From Argentina anserina (taxonomy: Eukaryota; Streptophyta; Magnoliopsida; Rosales; Rosaceae): DNA of 64,000 bases. Of this stretch, positions 53,676-64,000 are shown piece by piece. Position numbers and translations under genes: made by a program. Under the pieces are notes generated by a model. That model was not told the origin of the DNA. It saw only the letters and a program-made list of their open reading frames with translations, and made no database searches. Position 1 is the stretch's first letter, and each line of letters begins with the position of its first letter. The stretch covers positions 310,001 through 374,000 of the forward strand of contig NW_026089409.1 in the NCBI RefSeq assembly GCF_933775445.1, in the 5' to 3' direction.

Positions 53676-53689
53676 AAGTGTGGGGTAGT
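53676..53689 (+). other. E2 polypurine tract
   Basis: aagtgtggggtagt directly before the 3' LTR. It matches the E1 tract in 13 of 14 bases. Confidence 0.87.
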
Positions 53690-54009
53690 TGATAGGAGCA
53701 CTTTGTGCGACGTTCTTAACATGTTTTTACCTCCATTCGTACTTTACTTAGCCCTTATTATTGTAGTATATAGTCATTGAGTCGAGTTAGGAGTCTTTAG
53801 TGACGCTCGTTCCCTTTTGGTGCTAAAACGGATGTAAAATGCAGAAATTGTCGAGAGTGCTATAGAGTAGTATTCCTTGTCGAACTAGGAAACCTAGTTT
53901 GGTTAGGATTTTTATTATTCGACATTTGTCACAACCCGGACCGCTCCGCCGTAACACGATATTGTCCGCTTTGGGCATAGCCCTCACGGTTTTGTTTTTG
54001 GGAGCTCAG

Positions 54010-54078
54010 AAGCACCTTCCCAGCGGGTCACCCATCCTAGGATTGACCTGGGCCAAGCATGCTTAACTTCGGAGTTCT
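54010..54078 (-). promoter_or_regulatory. 5S rRNA-like segment in the Cassandra left LTR
   Basis: On the minus strand it reads agaactccgaagttaagc, atgcttgg, then ggatgggtgacc and gctgggaag. These correspond to the box A and box C parts of the plant 5S internal Pol III promoter, in the right order and spacing. The 5' part of a true 5S gene is not there, so it is a promoter relic within the LTR and not an rRNA gene. Pol III use is known for Cassandra in general and is inferred here. Confidence 0.85.
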
Positions 54079-54247
54079 CCTCTTCTCCGAAGCCGTTGAG
54101 CCCCCAAAAGGCCTCGCGTTAGATAGAGGTGGGCATGTACATATAAGCGCATCACCCCCTCTCCGTTGGCCGATGTGGGATATTACAATCCACCCCCCTT
54201 GGGAGTCCGACGCCCTCGTCGGCACACTCGCACCACACGGCAGAGTG

Positions 54248-54259
54248 GCTCTGATACCA
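54248..54259 (-). other. Cassandra primer binding site, initiator tRNA-Met
   Basis: The plus strand gctctgatacca equals the 3' end of tRNA-Met. It lies two bases from the right LTR, which fixes the element's orientation as minus. Confidence 0.92.
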
Positions 54260-54344
54260 AATGTCACAACCCGGACCGCTCCGCCGTAACACGATATTGT
54301 CCGCTTTGGGCATAGCCCTCACGGTTTTGTTTTTGGGAGCTCAG

Positions 54345-54413
54345 AAGCACCTTCCCAGCGGGTCACCCATCCTAGGATTGACCTGGGCCAAGCATGCTTA
54401 ACTTCGGAGTTCT
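54345..54413 (-). promoter_or_regulatory. 5S rRNA-like segment in the Cassandra right LTR
   Basis: Identical to 54010-54078, offset 335 bp. Being in the 5' LTR of the minus-strand element, this copy would be the one able to drive element RNA. Confidence 0.85.
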
Positions 54414-56033
54414 CCTCTTCTCCGAAGCCGTTGAGCCCCCAAAAGGCCTCGCGTTAGATAGAGGTGGGCATGTACATATAAGCGCATCACCCCCTCTCCG
54501 TTGGCCGATGTGGGATATTACAACATTTCTGTAACATTTGTGATTTATATTTATTATTTTCTTTCATTATTTCAGAATTAAATGAGAGATAATGGCTTGG
54601 AAATTATGGAAAGAAAGAGGAGAAGAATGAAACAAAAGGACAAAAAGGAAAGAAGTAATTTAGTTTCTGAATAAGATGAAAAGGAAGAAGTATGCAGCCT
54701 TAAAGGAGGGAAGGTTCATCCAGCCATTAAATGGAAAGAATAAGAAAAGAAGGAAACAAAAGAAGAAAAAGGAAGGAGAGAACAAAGAGATAATTCTGAA
54801 GAATGCATGTGGTCTAGAAGAAGGGAGAATGCATGTGACCAACAAAGATGATCATCATTCAATCGAGAAGGAAAGAAAAGAAAAAAAAAGGAAATACATG
54901 GATCAGCCCATTCAAAACCCTAGCAGCCCCTCCTCTCCTCCTTCCTCTATAAAAGGCATGGCCTCCCTCACAATTCACCATCTCCATTCTCTCACAAACA
55001 AAGTCGAATTGCTGCCCAAGAACATCCAGAAAATTCAAGCAAAAAACCTTCATCCATCATCACCAAGTCGTGCTCATCTTCCTCCTCCACCAATTCGAAT
55101 TCATCCTTGCTTCATCCTAGAAGGTTTCTAATGTGTGATTCATCCATGACTTGTAATCTTTCTTTTTATTTTCTGCAAATTTTGAATTCATTGTATGAAT
55201 CATTGGATGTTATTTTCGGTTTCATATATGAACAACATAAATTCAGACTTCTTTGGTTTTATGTTTTGATTGCATGAACTCATGAGATATGTGTGTATGC
55301 CGTGTGTAGCATCTATGGGCAGCAGGTTTTCGATTTCTATTTAGGTTTTATTTTAATTTATTCCTTGAATTTGTGCATCTAAATCAATGCTTGAGGAAGC
55401 CAAGGCCATGGTTCTCCTAAGGTTGCGATTTAATTCACCAAAGTAGTATTTGATCGAGTTATGCGCTTCGTGTCTCAATTATTGCTACTTATATAGGGCT
55501 GTGATAGTTCTAGGAATTTGCATGTTTAATCAAGATGAGTGACGCCATGCTTGCTTACATGTCTCCAATTCGACTTAATGTGCTTATGTGCTACTTTGTT
55601 GTTTAACTAGTACGCTTCGTTATGTTGAACTCTCTTTAGCATATGTTTAGGATTGAACGCTTCGTTGATTCTAAATAATTAAGAAGTCTTAACGATTAGA
55701 TGAACCGCTTCGGACTCTAATTAGAATTGGAATTGAAATGGACTTAAGAAGAATCGAAAATACTTGCTGCCTATATGTTGTTCTATGCATGTCATACATG
55801 TTTCTTGAGTAGAATTCGTGTTTTGGTTATGTGATGAGTGGTTGATCAATTGTATATAAGTAATTTAGGATTTATTTTACGTTTTAGTTTTAGAATCCAA
55901 ATCAAATCCCCCAATAACATGATAAGTGTTGAGGCCCTTTTGATTCCCCGGACTGAACGATCCCTGCTTATTCTATACTAACGATGATGTTTTTCAGGGT
56001 ATTTTATAGACGTTCTAACCGAACGCTCTATCA

Positions 56034-59000
56034 CTCCCACACTTGCAAAACTCTCAAATACAATAGAAACTCGCATCAGAAGCTTTACAGAAAGATACTC
56101 AAACGAGAAATGAAAAGATACACAATTGGAATAGTAAAGATACGCAAACGATGTAAAGATACTCAGTTTGAAAGAAACACACTCCCACACTTGCAAAACT
56201 CTCAAATACAATAGAAACTCGCATCAGAAGCTTTACAGAAAGATACTCAAACGAGAAATGAAAAGATACACAATTGGAATAGTAAAGATACGCAAACGAT
56301 GTAAAGATACACAATTGGAATAGTAAAGATACGCAAACGATGTAAAGATACTCAGTTTGAAAGAAACACACTACCACACTTGCAAAACTCTCAAATACAA
56401 TAGAAACTCGCATCAGAAGCCTTACAGAAAGATACTCAAACGAGAAATTAATAGAGACACAATTGGAATAGTAAAGATACGCAAACGATGTAAAGATACA
56501 CAATTGGAATAGTAAACATACGCAAACGATGTAAAGATACTCAGTTTGAAAGAAACACACTCCCACACTTGCAAAACTCTCAAATTCAATAGAAACTCGC
56601 ATCAGAAAGCCTTACAGAAAAATACTCAAACGAGAAAGGAAAAGATACACAATTGGAATAGTAAAGATACGCAAACGATGTAAAGACACACAATTGGAAT
56701 AGTAAAGATACGCAAACGATGTAAAGATACTCAGTTTGAAAGAAACACACTCCCACACTTGCAAAACTCTCAAATTCAATAGAAACTCGCATCAGAAGCC
56801 TTACAGAAAGATACTTAAACGAGAAATGAAAAGATACACAATTGGAATAGTAAAGATACGCAAACGATGTAAAGATACACAATTGGAATAGTAAAGATAC
56901 GCAAATGATGTAAAGATACTCAGTTTGAAAGAAACACACTCCCACACTTGCAAAACTCTCAAATTCAATAGAAACTCGCATCAGAAAGCCTTACAGAAAG
57001 ATACTCAAACGAGAAATGAAAAGATACACAATTGGAATAGTAAAGATACGCAAACGATGTAAAGATACACAATTGGAATAGTAAAGATACGCAAACGATG
57101 TAAAGATACTCAGTTTGAAAGAAACACACTCCCACACTTGCAAAACTCTCAAATTCAATAGAAACTCGCATCAGAAAACCTTACAGAAAGATACTCAAAC
57201 GAGAAATGAAAAGATACACAATTGGAATAGTAAAGATACGCAAACGATGTAAAGATACACAATTGGAATAGTAAAGATACGCAAACGATGTAAAGATACT
57301 CAGTTTGAAAGAAACACACTCCCACACTTGCAAAACTCTCAAATTCAATAGAAACTCGCATCAGAAAACCTTACAGAAAGATACTCAAACGAGAAATGAA
57401 AAGATACACAATTGGAATAGTAAAGATACGCAAACGATGTAAAGATACACAATTGGAATAGTAAAGATACGCAAACGATGTAAAGATATTCAGTTTGAAA
57501 GAAACACACTCCCACACTTGCAAAACTCTCAAATTCAATAGAAACTCGCATGAGAAAGCCTTACAGAAAGATACTCAAACGAGAAATGAAAAGATACACA
57601 ATTGGAATAGTAAAGATACACAAACGATGTAACGATACTCAGTTTGAAAGAAACACACTCCCACACTTGCAAAACTCTCAAATTCAATAGAAACTCGCAT
57701 CAGAAAACCTTACAGAAAGATACTCAAACGAGAAATGAAAAGATACACAATTGGAATAGTAAAGATACGCAAACGATGTAAAGATACACAATTGGAATAG
57801 TAAAGATACGCAAACGATGTAAAGATACTCAGTTTGAAAGAAACACACTACCACACTTGCAAAACTCTCAAATACAATAGAAACTCGCATCAGAAGCCTT
57901 ACAGAAAGATACTCAAACGAGAAATTAAAAGAGACACAATTGGAATAGTAAAGATACGCAAACGATGTAAAGATACACAATTGGAATAGTAAACATACGC
58001 AAACGATGTAAAGATACACAATTGGAATAGTAAACATACGCAAACGATGTAAAGATACTCAGTTTGAAAGAAACACACTCCCACACTTGCAAAACTCTCA
58101 AATTCAATAGAAACTCGCATCAGAAAGCCTTACAGAAAGATACTGAAACGAGAAATGAAAAGATACACAATTGGAATAGTAAAGATACGCAAACGATGTA
58201 AAGATACACAATTGGAATGGTAAAGATACGCAAACGATGTAAAGATACTCAGTTTGAAAGAAACACACTCCCACACTTGCATACTCTCAAATACAAAAGA
58301 AACTCGCATCAGAAGCCTTACAGAAAGATACTCAAACGAGAAATTAAAAGAGACACAATTGGAATAGTAAAGATACGCAAACGATGTAAAGATACACAAT
58401 TGGAATAGTAAACATACGCAAACGATGTAAAGATACTCAGTTTGAAAGAAACACACTCCCACACTTGCAAAACTCTCAAATTCAATAGAAACTCGCATCA
58501 GAAAGCCTTACAGAAAAATACTCAAACGAGAAAGGAAAAGATACACAATTGGAATAGTAAAGATACGCAAACGATGTAAAGATACACAATTGGAATAGTA
58601 AAGATACGCAAACGATGTAAAGATACTCAGTTTGAAAGAAACACACTCCCAGTTTTGCAAAACTCTCAAATACAATAGAAACTCGCATCAGAAGCCTTAC
58701 AGAAAGATACTCAAACGAGAAATGAAAAGATACACAATTGGAATAGTAAAGATACGCAAACGATGTAAAGATACACAATTGGAATAGTAAAGATACGCAA
58801 ACGATGTAAAGATACTCAGTTTGAAAGAAACACACTCCCACACTTGCAAAACTCTCAAATTCAATAGAAACTCGCATCAGAAGCCTTACAGAAAGATACT
58901 TAAACGAGAAATGAAAAGATACACAATTGGAATAGTAAAGATACGCAAACGATGTAAAGATACACAATTGGAATAGTAAAGATACGCAAACGATGTAAAG

Positions 59001-62000
59001 ATACACAATTGGAATAGTAAAGATACGCAAACGATGTAAAGATACTCAGTTTGAAAGAAACACACTCCCACACTTGCAAAACTCTCAAATACAATAGAAA
59101 CTCGCATCAGAAGCTTTACAGAAAGATACTCAAACGAGAAATGAAAAGATACACAATTGGAATAGTAAAGATACGCAAACGATGTAAAGATACTCAGTTT
59201 GAAAGAAACACACTCCCACACTTGCAAAACTCTCAAATACAATAGAAACTCGCATCAGAAGCTTTACAGAAAGATACTCAAACGAGAAATGAAAAGATAC
59301 ACAATTGGAATAGTAAAGATACGCAAACGATGTAAAGATACACAATTGGAATAGTAAAGATACGCAAACGATGTAAAGATACTCAGTTTGAAAGAAACAC
59401 ACTACCACACTTGCAAAACTCTCAAATACAATAGAAACTCGCATCAGAAGCCTTACAGAAAGATACTCAAACGAGAAATTAAAAGAGACACAATTGGAAT
59501 AGTAAAGATACGCAAACGATGTAAAGATACACAATTGGAATAGTAAACATACGCAAACGATGTTACGATACACAATTGGAATAGTAAACATACGCAAACG
59601 ATGTAAAGATACTCAGTTTGAAAGAAACACACTCCCACACTTTCAAAACTCTAAAATTCAATAGAAACTCGCATCAGAAAGCCTTACAGAAAGATACTGA
59701 AACGAGAAATGAAAAGATACACAATTGGAATAGTAAAGATACGCAAACGATGTAAAGATACACAATTGGAATAGTAAAGATACGCAAACGATGTAAAGAT
59801 ACTCAGTTTGAAAAAAACACACTCCCACACTTGCATACTCTCAAATACAAAAGAAACTCGCATCAGAAGCCTTACAGAAAGATACTCAAACGAGAAATGA
59901 AAAGATACACAATTGGAATAGTAAAGATACGCAAACGATGTTAAGATACACAATTGGAATAGTAAAGATACGCAAACGATGTAAGGATACTCAGTTTGAA
60001 AGAAACACACTCCCACACTTGCAAAACTCTCAAATTCAATAGAAACTCGCATCAGAAAGCCTTACAGAAAGATACTCAAACGAGAAATGAAAAGATACAC
60101 AATTGGAATAGTAAAGATACGCAAACGATGTAAAGATACTCAGTTTGAAAGAAACACACTCCCACACTTGCAAAACTCTCAAATACAATAGAAACTCGCA
60201 TCAGAAGCTTTACAGAAAGATACTCAAACGAGAAATGAAAAGATACACAATTGGAATAGTAAAGATACGCAAACGATGTAAAGATACTCAGTTTGAAAGA
60301 AACACACTCCCACACTTGCAAAACTCTCAAATACAATAGAAACTCGCATCAGAAGCTTTACAGAAAGATACTCAAACGAGAAATGAAAAGATACACAATT
60401 GGAATAGTAAAGATACGCAAACGATGTAAAGATACTCAGTTTGAAAGAAACACAGTCCCACACTTGCAAAACTCTCAAATACAATAGAAACTCGCATCAG
60501 AAGCTTTACAGAAAGATACTCAAACGAGAAATGAAAAGATACACAATTGGAATAGTAAAGATACGCAAACGATGTAAAGATACACAATTGGAATAGTAAA
60601 GATACGCAAACGATGTAAAGATACTCAGTTTGAAAGAAACACACTACCACACTTGCAAAACTCTCAAATACAATAGAAACTCGCATCAGAAGCCTTACAG
60701 AAAGATACTCAAACGAGAAATTAAAAGAGACACAATTGGAATAGTAAAGATACGCAAACGATGTAAAGATACACAATTGGAATAGTAAACATACGCAAAC
60801 GATGTAAAGATACTCAGTTTGAAAGAAACACACTCCCACACTTGCAAAACTCTCAAATTCAATAGAAACTCGCATCAGAAAGCCTTACAGAAAAATACTC
60901 AAACGAGAAAGGAAAAGATACACAATTGGAATAGTAAAGATACGCAAACGATGTAAAGACACACAATTGGAATAGTAAAGATACGCAAACGATGTAAAGA
61001 TACTCAGTTTGAAAGAAACACACTCCCACACTTGCAAAACTCTCAAATTCAATAGAAACTCGCATCAGAAGCCTTACAGAAAGATACTTAAACGAGAAAT
61101 GAAAAGATACACAATTGGAATAGTAAAGATACGCAAACGATGTAAAGATACACAATTGGAATAGTAAAGATACGCAAATGATGTAAAGATACTCAGTTTG
61201 AAAGAAACACACTCCCACACTTGCAAAACTCTCAAATTCAATAGAAACTCGCATCAGAAAGCCTTACAGAAAGATACTCAAACGAGAAATGAAAAGATAC
61301 ACAATTGGAATAGTAAAGATACGCAAACGATGTAAAGATACACAATTGGAATAGTAAAGATACGCAAACGATGTAAAGATACACAATTGGAATAGTAAAG
61401 ATACGCAAACGATGTAAAGATACTCAGTTTGAAAGAAACACACTCCCACACTTGCAAAACTCTCAAATTCAATAGAAACTCGTATCAGAAAACCTTACAG
61501 AAAGATACTCAAACGAGAAATGAAAAGATACACAATTGGAATAGTAAAGATACGCAAACGATGTAAAGATACACAATTGGAATAGTAAAGATACGCAAAC
61601 GATGTAAAGATATTCAGTTTGAAAGAAACACACTCCCACACTTGCAAAACTCTCAAATTCAGTAGAAACTCGCATGAGAAAGCCTTACAGAAAGATACTC
61701 AAACGAGAAATGAAAAGATACACAATTGGAATAGTAAAGATACGCAAACGATGTAACGATACTCAGTTTGAAAGAAACACACTCCCACACTTGCAAAACT
61801 CTCAAATTCAATAGAAACTCGCATCAGAAAACCTTACAGAAAGATACTCAAACGAGAAATGAAAAGATACACAATTGGAATAGTAAAGATACGCAAACGA
61901 TGTAAAGATACACAATTGGAATAGTAAAGATACGCAAACGATGTAAAGATATTCAGTTTGAAAGAAACACACTCCCACACTTGCAAAACTCTCAAATTCA

Positions 62001-62433
62001 ATAGAAACTCGCATGAGAAAGCCTTACAGAAAGATACTCAAACGAGAAATGAAAAGATACACAATTGGAATAGTAAAGATACGCAAACGATGTAACGATA
62101 CTCAGTTTGAAAGAAACACACTCCCACACTGGCAAAACTCTCAAATACAATAGAAACTCGCATCAGAAGCCTTACAGAAAGATACTCAAACGAGAAATGA
62201 AAAGATACACAATTGGAATAGTAAAGATACGCAAACGATGTAAAGATACACAATTGGAATAGTAAAGATACGCAAACGATGTAAAGATACTCAGTTTGAA
62301 AGAAACACACTACCACACTTGCAAAACTCTCAAATACAATAGAAACTCGCATCAGAAGCCTTACAGAAAGATACTCAAACGAGAAATGAAAAGATACACA
62401 ATTGGAATAGTAAACATACGCAAACCATGTAAA
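56034..62433. repeat. Satellite array, right block
   Basis: Same monomers as the left and middle blocks, resuming at ctcccacac, where the E2 target site was split. A large duplication with an offset of 4273 bp is visible: 56099-56602 against 60372-60875, and 56586-56981 against 60859-61254, including aagacacac and gcaaatgatg variants. Other shared rare variants (ttgcatactc, gagacacaattgg) link it to the middle block near 37990-38350. It ends at GTAAA, where E3 enters. Confidence 0.96.
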
Positions 62434-63991
62434 TGATAGGAGCACAAAGTGTGACGTTCTGAATGTTTATATGTCCTATTCTTATGCTTTGTTACTTCTT
62501 ATTTAGTTGTTTTAGGTTCATATTTGTCATATGTATGTTATAGGTAGAGCTATTTCGATTTTAGATGATTTGATGATGAAATTGTGCTAAGTGTTAGAAC
62601 TCCTGATTGAGCTAGGATTCCTTACTCGACTAGGACTCTACTTTCCTATTTTCATTCTTTCCTATTCCTTAATCGACGATTTCTTTTCAGGAAAGACAAA
62701 TCATATTTGGAAAGAAAGAAGAGTGCCGAGATGCATTCCTAGTTGAACAAGGAAATCATATTCGAGTTGAACAAGGAGAAGAGGAGGCCGGCCTAGCTAC
62801 TCCTAGTTGGACCAAGAGATTGCCGTGCAGCCCTTAAAGAGATCTCCCTATTGGACTTGGTTTCCTACATCAAGTTGGATATGGAGTACATAAATCAAAT
62901 CCATAACAAAGAGGATTTCAGTTTCCCAATTGGATTCTATTTCCTTTTGGCACGGCAAGAAGGCTTCCTAAACCTCTATATATAGAGGCCGGCCTCTCCA
63001 TTCAGCAACATCATCAACCCTACACAAAAACACAGCCATAGCTCTGCCGAATTCATCCTTCACCATTCCAAGAAATCCTAAAACCGATTCCATCATTCCC
63101 CACCTATCAATAGCCTTCAAGCACGCTTGTGAAGAAGGTTTCATCCATAGAAGTCTCGGCTACACTTGTGGATTGCTTGATTTATAAAGTGTAACCATGA
63201 TTCTCTCTTTATTCAATTCGGTTTTGGTTTTGTTCTTGTTCTTGGATGAGTATGCGATTTGGTATTGTAAACTTGTTTCAATTTTGTCTATGAGATAGTT
63301 ACTTGTTTCAAATTATGTAAAGTTGCGATTTTAGGTTTTTAGTTCTATGAATTTTGGTTTCTGCCGTGCCTTGTTATTGAATGATTTCGATATCTTTATG
63401 TTATGTATACGCTTGTAGCATGATATTTAGGTTGTTGGATTTATGACTTATGCTATGAACATGTTTATCTTTTCTATGTGATTTTCGAAATTGCATGATT
63501 GGGGGTTAAGTAGGTGACATGCTTAATGAATTCAATATGCGTGGCTTTGGAATTGCATGGTAGGATAAGTATGTTAGATTTCGATTAAGACCGCTTGGAA
63601 TGAATCGAATGTGTTAAGTGTCTATGTGTTTAGGTTACTGCTTAGAACCCTAATTGCATGATCCAACCTTAGTTATTCATGATAGTGTCTCGGCATGACT
63701 CTTAAAGGAGAACTAGAACTTGTTTTCGTTAGCTTTATATGATTTGTTGTGGTGATTGCTTATGTGTTGGTTGGTTGATCACATGTATATATTAGCTTAT
63801 GTTTTATTTTCTGTTGTTATCTTTGATCCGAAATCTATATCAAACCATTTATATCTTTATGAATTCGTGTTAATTGATGTGATCCTAAGCCCTGGCTGGA
63901 TCCCCGGTTTGTGAACGATACCCTCTTGCTTTATACTACTTACGATGCTTACAGGGTTAAATATTGATGTCGAGTAATCGAGCAATCATCA
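62434..63991 (+). repeat. E3: 5' LTR of a third gypsy element, cut by the window edge
   Basis: TGATAGGAGC...CAATCATCA, 1558 bp. It is clearly homologous along its length to the E1 LTR read on the minus strand, with scattered substitutions and small indels. It is thus an older or different copy of the same family in the opposite orientation. The base run GTAAA (62429-62433) would be its left target duplication. The rest of the element lies outside. Confidence 0.92.
62973..62988 (+). promoter_or_regulatory. TATA palindrome of the E3 LTR
   Basis: cctctatatatagagg, identical to the E1 copies although the flanks differ. Its conservation supports a promoter role. Confidence 0.6.
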
Positions 63992-63993
63992 AA

Positions 63994-64000
63994 TGGCGCC
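63994..64000 (+). other. Start of the E3 primer binding site
   Basis: tggcgcc, two bases after the LTR, equals the first seven bases of the tRNA-Asp primer site in E1 and E2. The window ends here. Confidence 0.8.

Larger units (their letters stand above)
53927..54522 (-). mobile_element. Cassandra-type TRIM retroelement (5S-carrying), minus strand
   Basis: 596 bp with two identical 261-bp LTRs (53927-54187 and 54262-54522, TGTCACAACC...ATTACA), a 74-bp interior and a target duplication ACATT. The primer site at 54248-54259 reads TGGTATCAGAGC on the minus strand and pairs with initiator tRNA-Met. A polypurine tract (aaggggggtggat) abuts the left LTR. A 5S rRNA-like segment lies in each LTR. 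This is the hallmark set of Cassandra elements, which code for nothing and rely on other elements. Identical LTRs indicate a very recent insertion. Confidence 0.95.
39376..56033 (+). mobile_element. E2: non-autonomous gypsy-related LTR retrotransposon carrying two nested insertions
   Basis: The element has TGATAGG...CTATCA ends and the 5-bp target duplication CTCCC (39371-39375 and 56034-56038). Its LTRs are 1743 bp on the left and 2344 bp on the right; the right one is longer by exactly the 601 bp of the Cassandra insertion. It has a tRNA-Asp primer site and a polypurine tract. Without the CACTA (9380 + 3 bp) and Cassandra (596 + 5 bp) insertions it is about 6.67 kb. The leader and 3' region match E1, but nearly all of gag-pol is gone, as in large retrotransposon derivatives. 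Only one LTR substitution was seen by eye (39726 G against 54641 C), so the insertion is recent. Confidence 0.94.
53690..56033 (+). repeat. E2 3' LTR, split by a Cassandra-type element
   Basis: The LTR parts are 53690-53926 and 54528-56033. The ACATT at 53922-53926 is duplicated at 54523-54527. Removing 601 bp restores a 1743-bp LTR like 39376-41118. A TATA box tataaaag is at 54948-54955. Confidence 0.95.

Noticed and set aside
54010..54078. 5S rRNA gene
   Set aside because: Only the internal promoter half is recognisable and it lies within a duplicated TG...CA LTR, so it is Cassandra sequence.
54037..54289. 76-codon frames on both strands at the Cassandra element
   Set aside because: Cassandra elements are non-coding and these frames cross LTR, primer site and interior.

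Overview
The window is plant nuclear DNA, probably a centromeric or pericentromeric block. The evidence is a long A-rich tandem satellite, Ty3/gypsy LTR retrotransposons primed by tRNA-Asp, a CACTA DNA transposon with spliced TNP2-type and Transposase_24-type genes, and a Cassandra-type miniature retroelement carrying a 5S rRNA-like segment. I see no single-copy host gene. The sequence does not let me name the species.

Layout. (1) 1-21796: satellite array. The basic monomer is 148 bp, made of a 107-bp part (A) and a 41-bp part (B). Extra B units give 189/190-bp and 230-bp variants. Several kilobase-scale duplications lie on top. (2) 21797-33101: complete minus-strand gypsy element (E1, Athila-like) with 1572-bp LTRs, an AAACT target duplication, a tRNA-Asp primer site and one open 1853-residue gag-pol. 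(3) 33102-39375: the same satellite resumes in register. (4) 39376-56033: second LTR element (E2, plus strand), with 1743-bp LTRs and a CTCCC target duplication. It is related to E1 in leader and 3' region but has lost gag-pol. (5) Inside E2, 43067-52446 is a complete CACTA element with a TTT target duplication. In E2's 3' LTR, 53927-54522 is a Cassandra-type TRIM with two identical 261-bp LTRs and an ACATT target duplication. (6) 56034-62433: satellite again. (7) 62434-64000: 5' LTR and first bases of the primer site of a third element (E3), same family as E1, plus strand, cut by the window edge.

The order of events can be read from the nesting: the satellite was there first; E1, E2 and E3 landed in it; CACTA and Cassandra sit inside E2. 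The E1 LTRs differ at two positions that I found, the E2 LTRs at one, and the Cassandra LTRs at none, so all look young. E1 could supply proteins in trans to E2, which keeps LTRs, primer site, a leader of about 400 bp and a polypurine tract but no coding capacity. The CACTA element looks coding-complete for both of its proteins.

The long open frames in the satellite (up to 428 codons) arise because 189 is a multiple of three and the minus strand is poor in stops. They are not annotated as genes.
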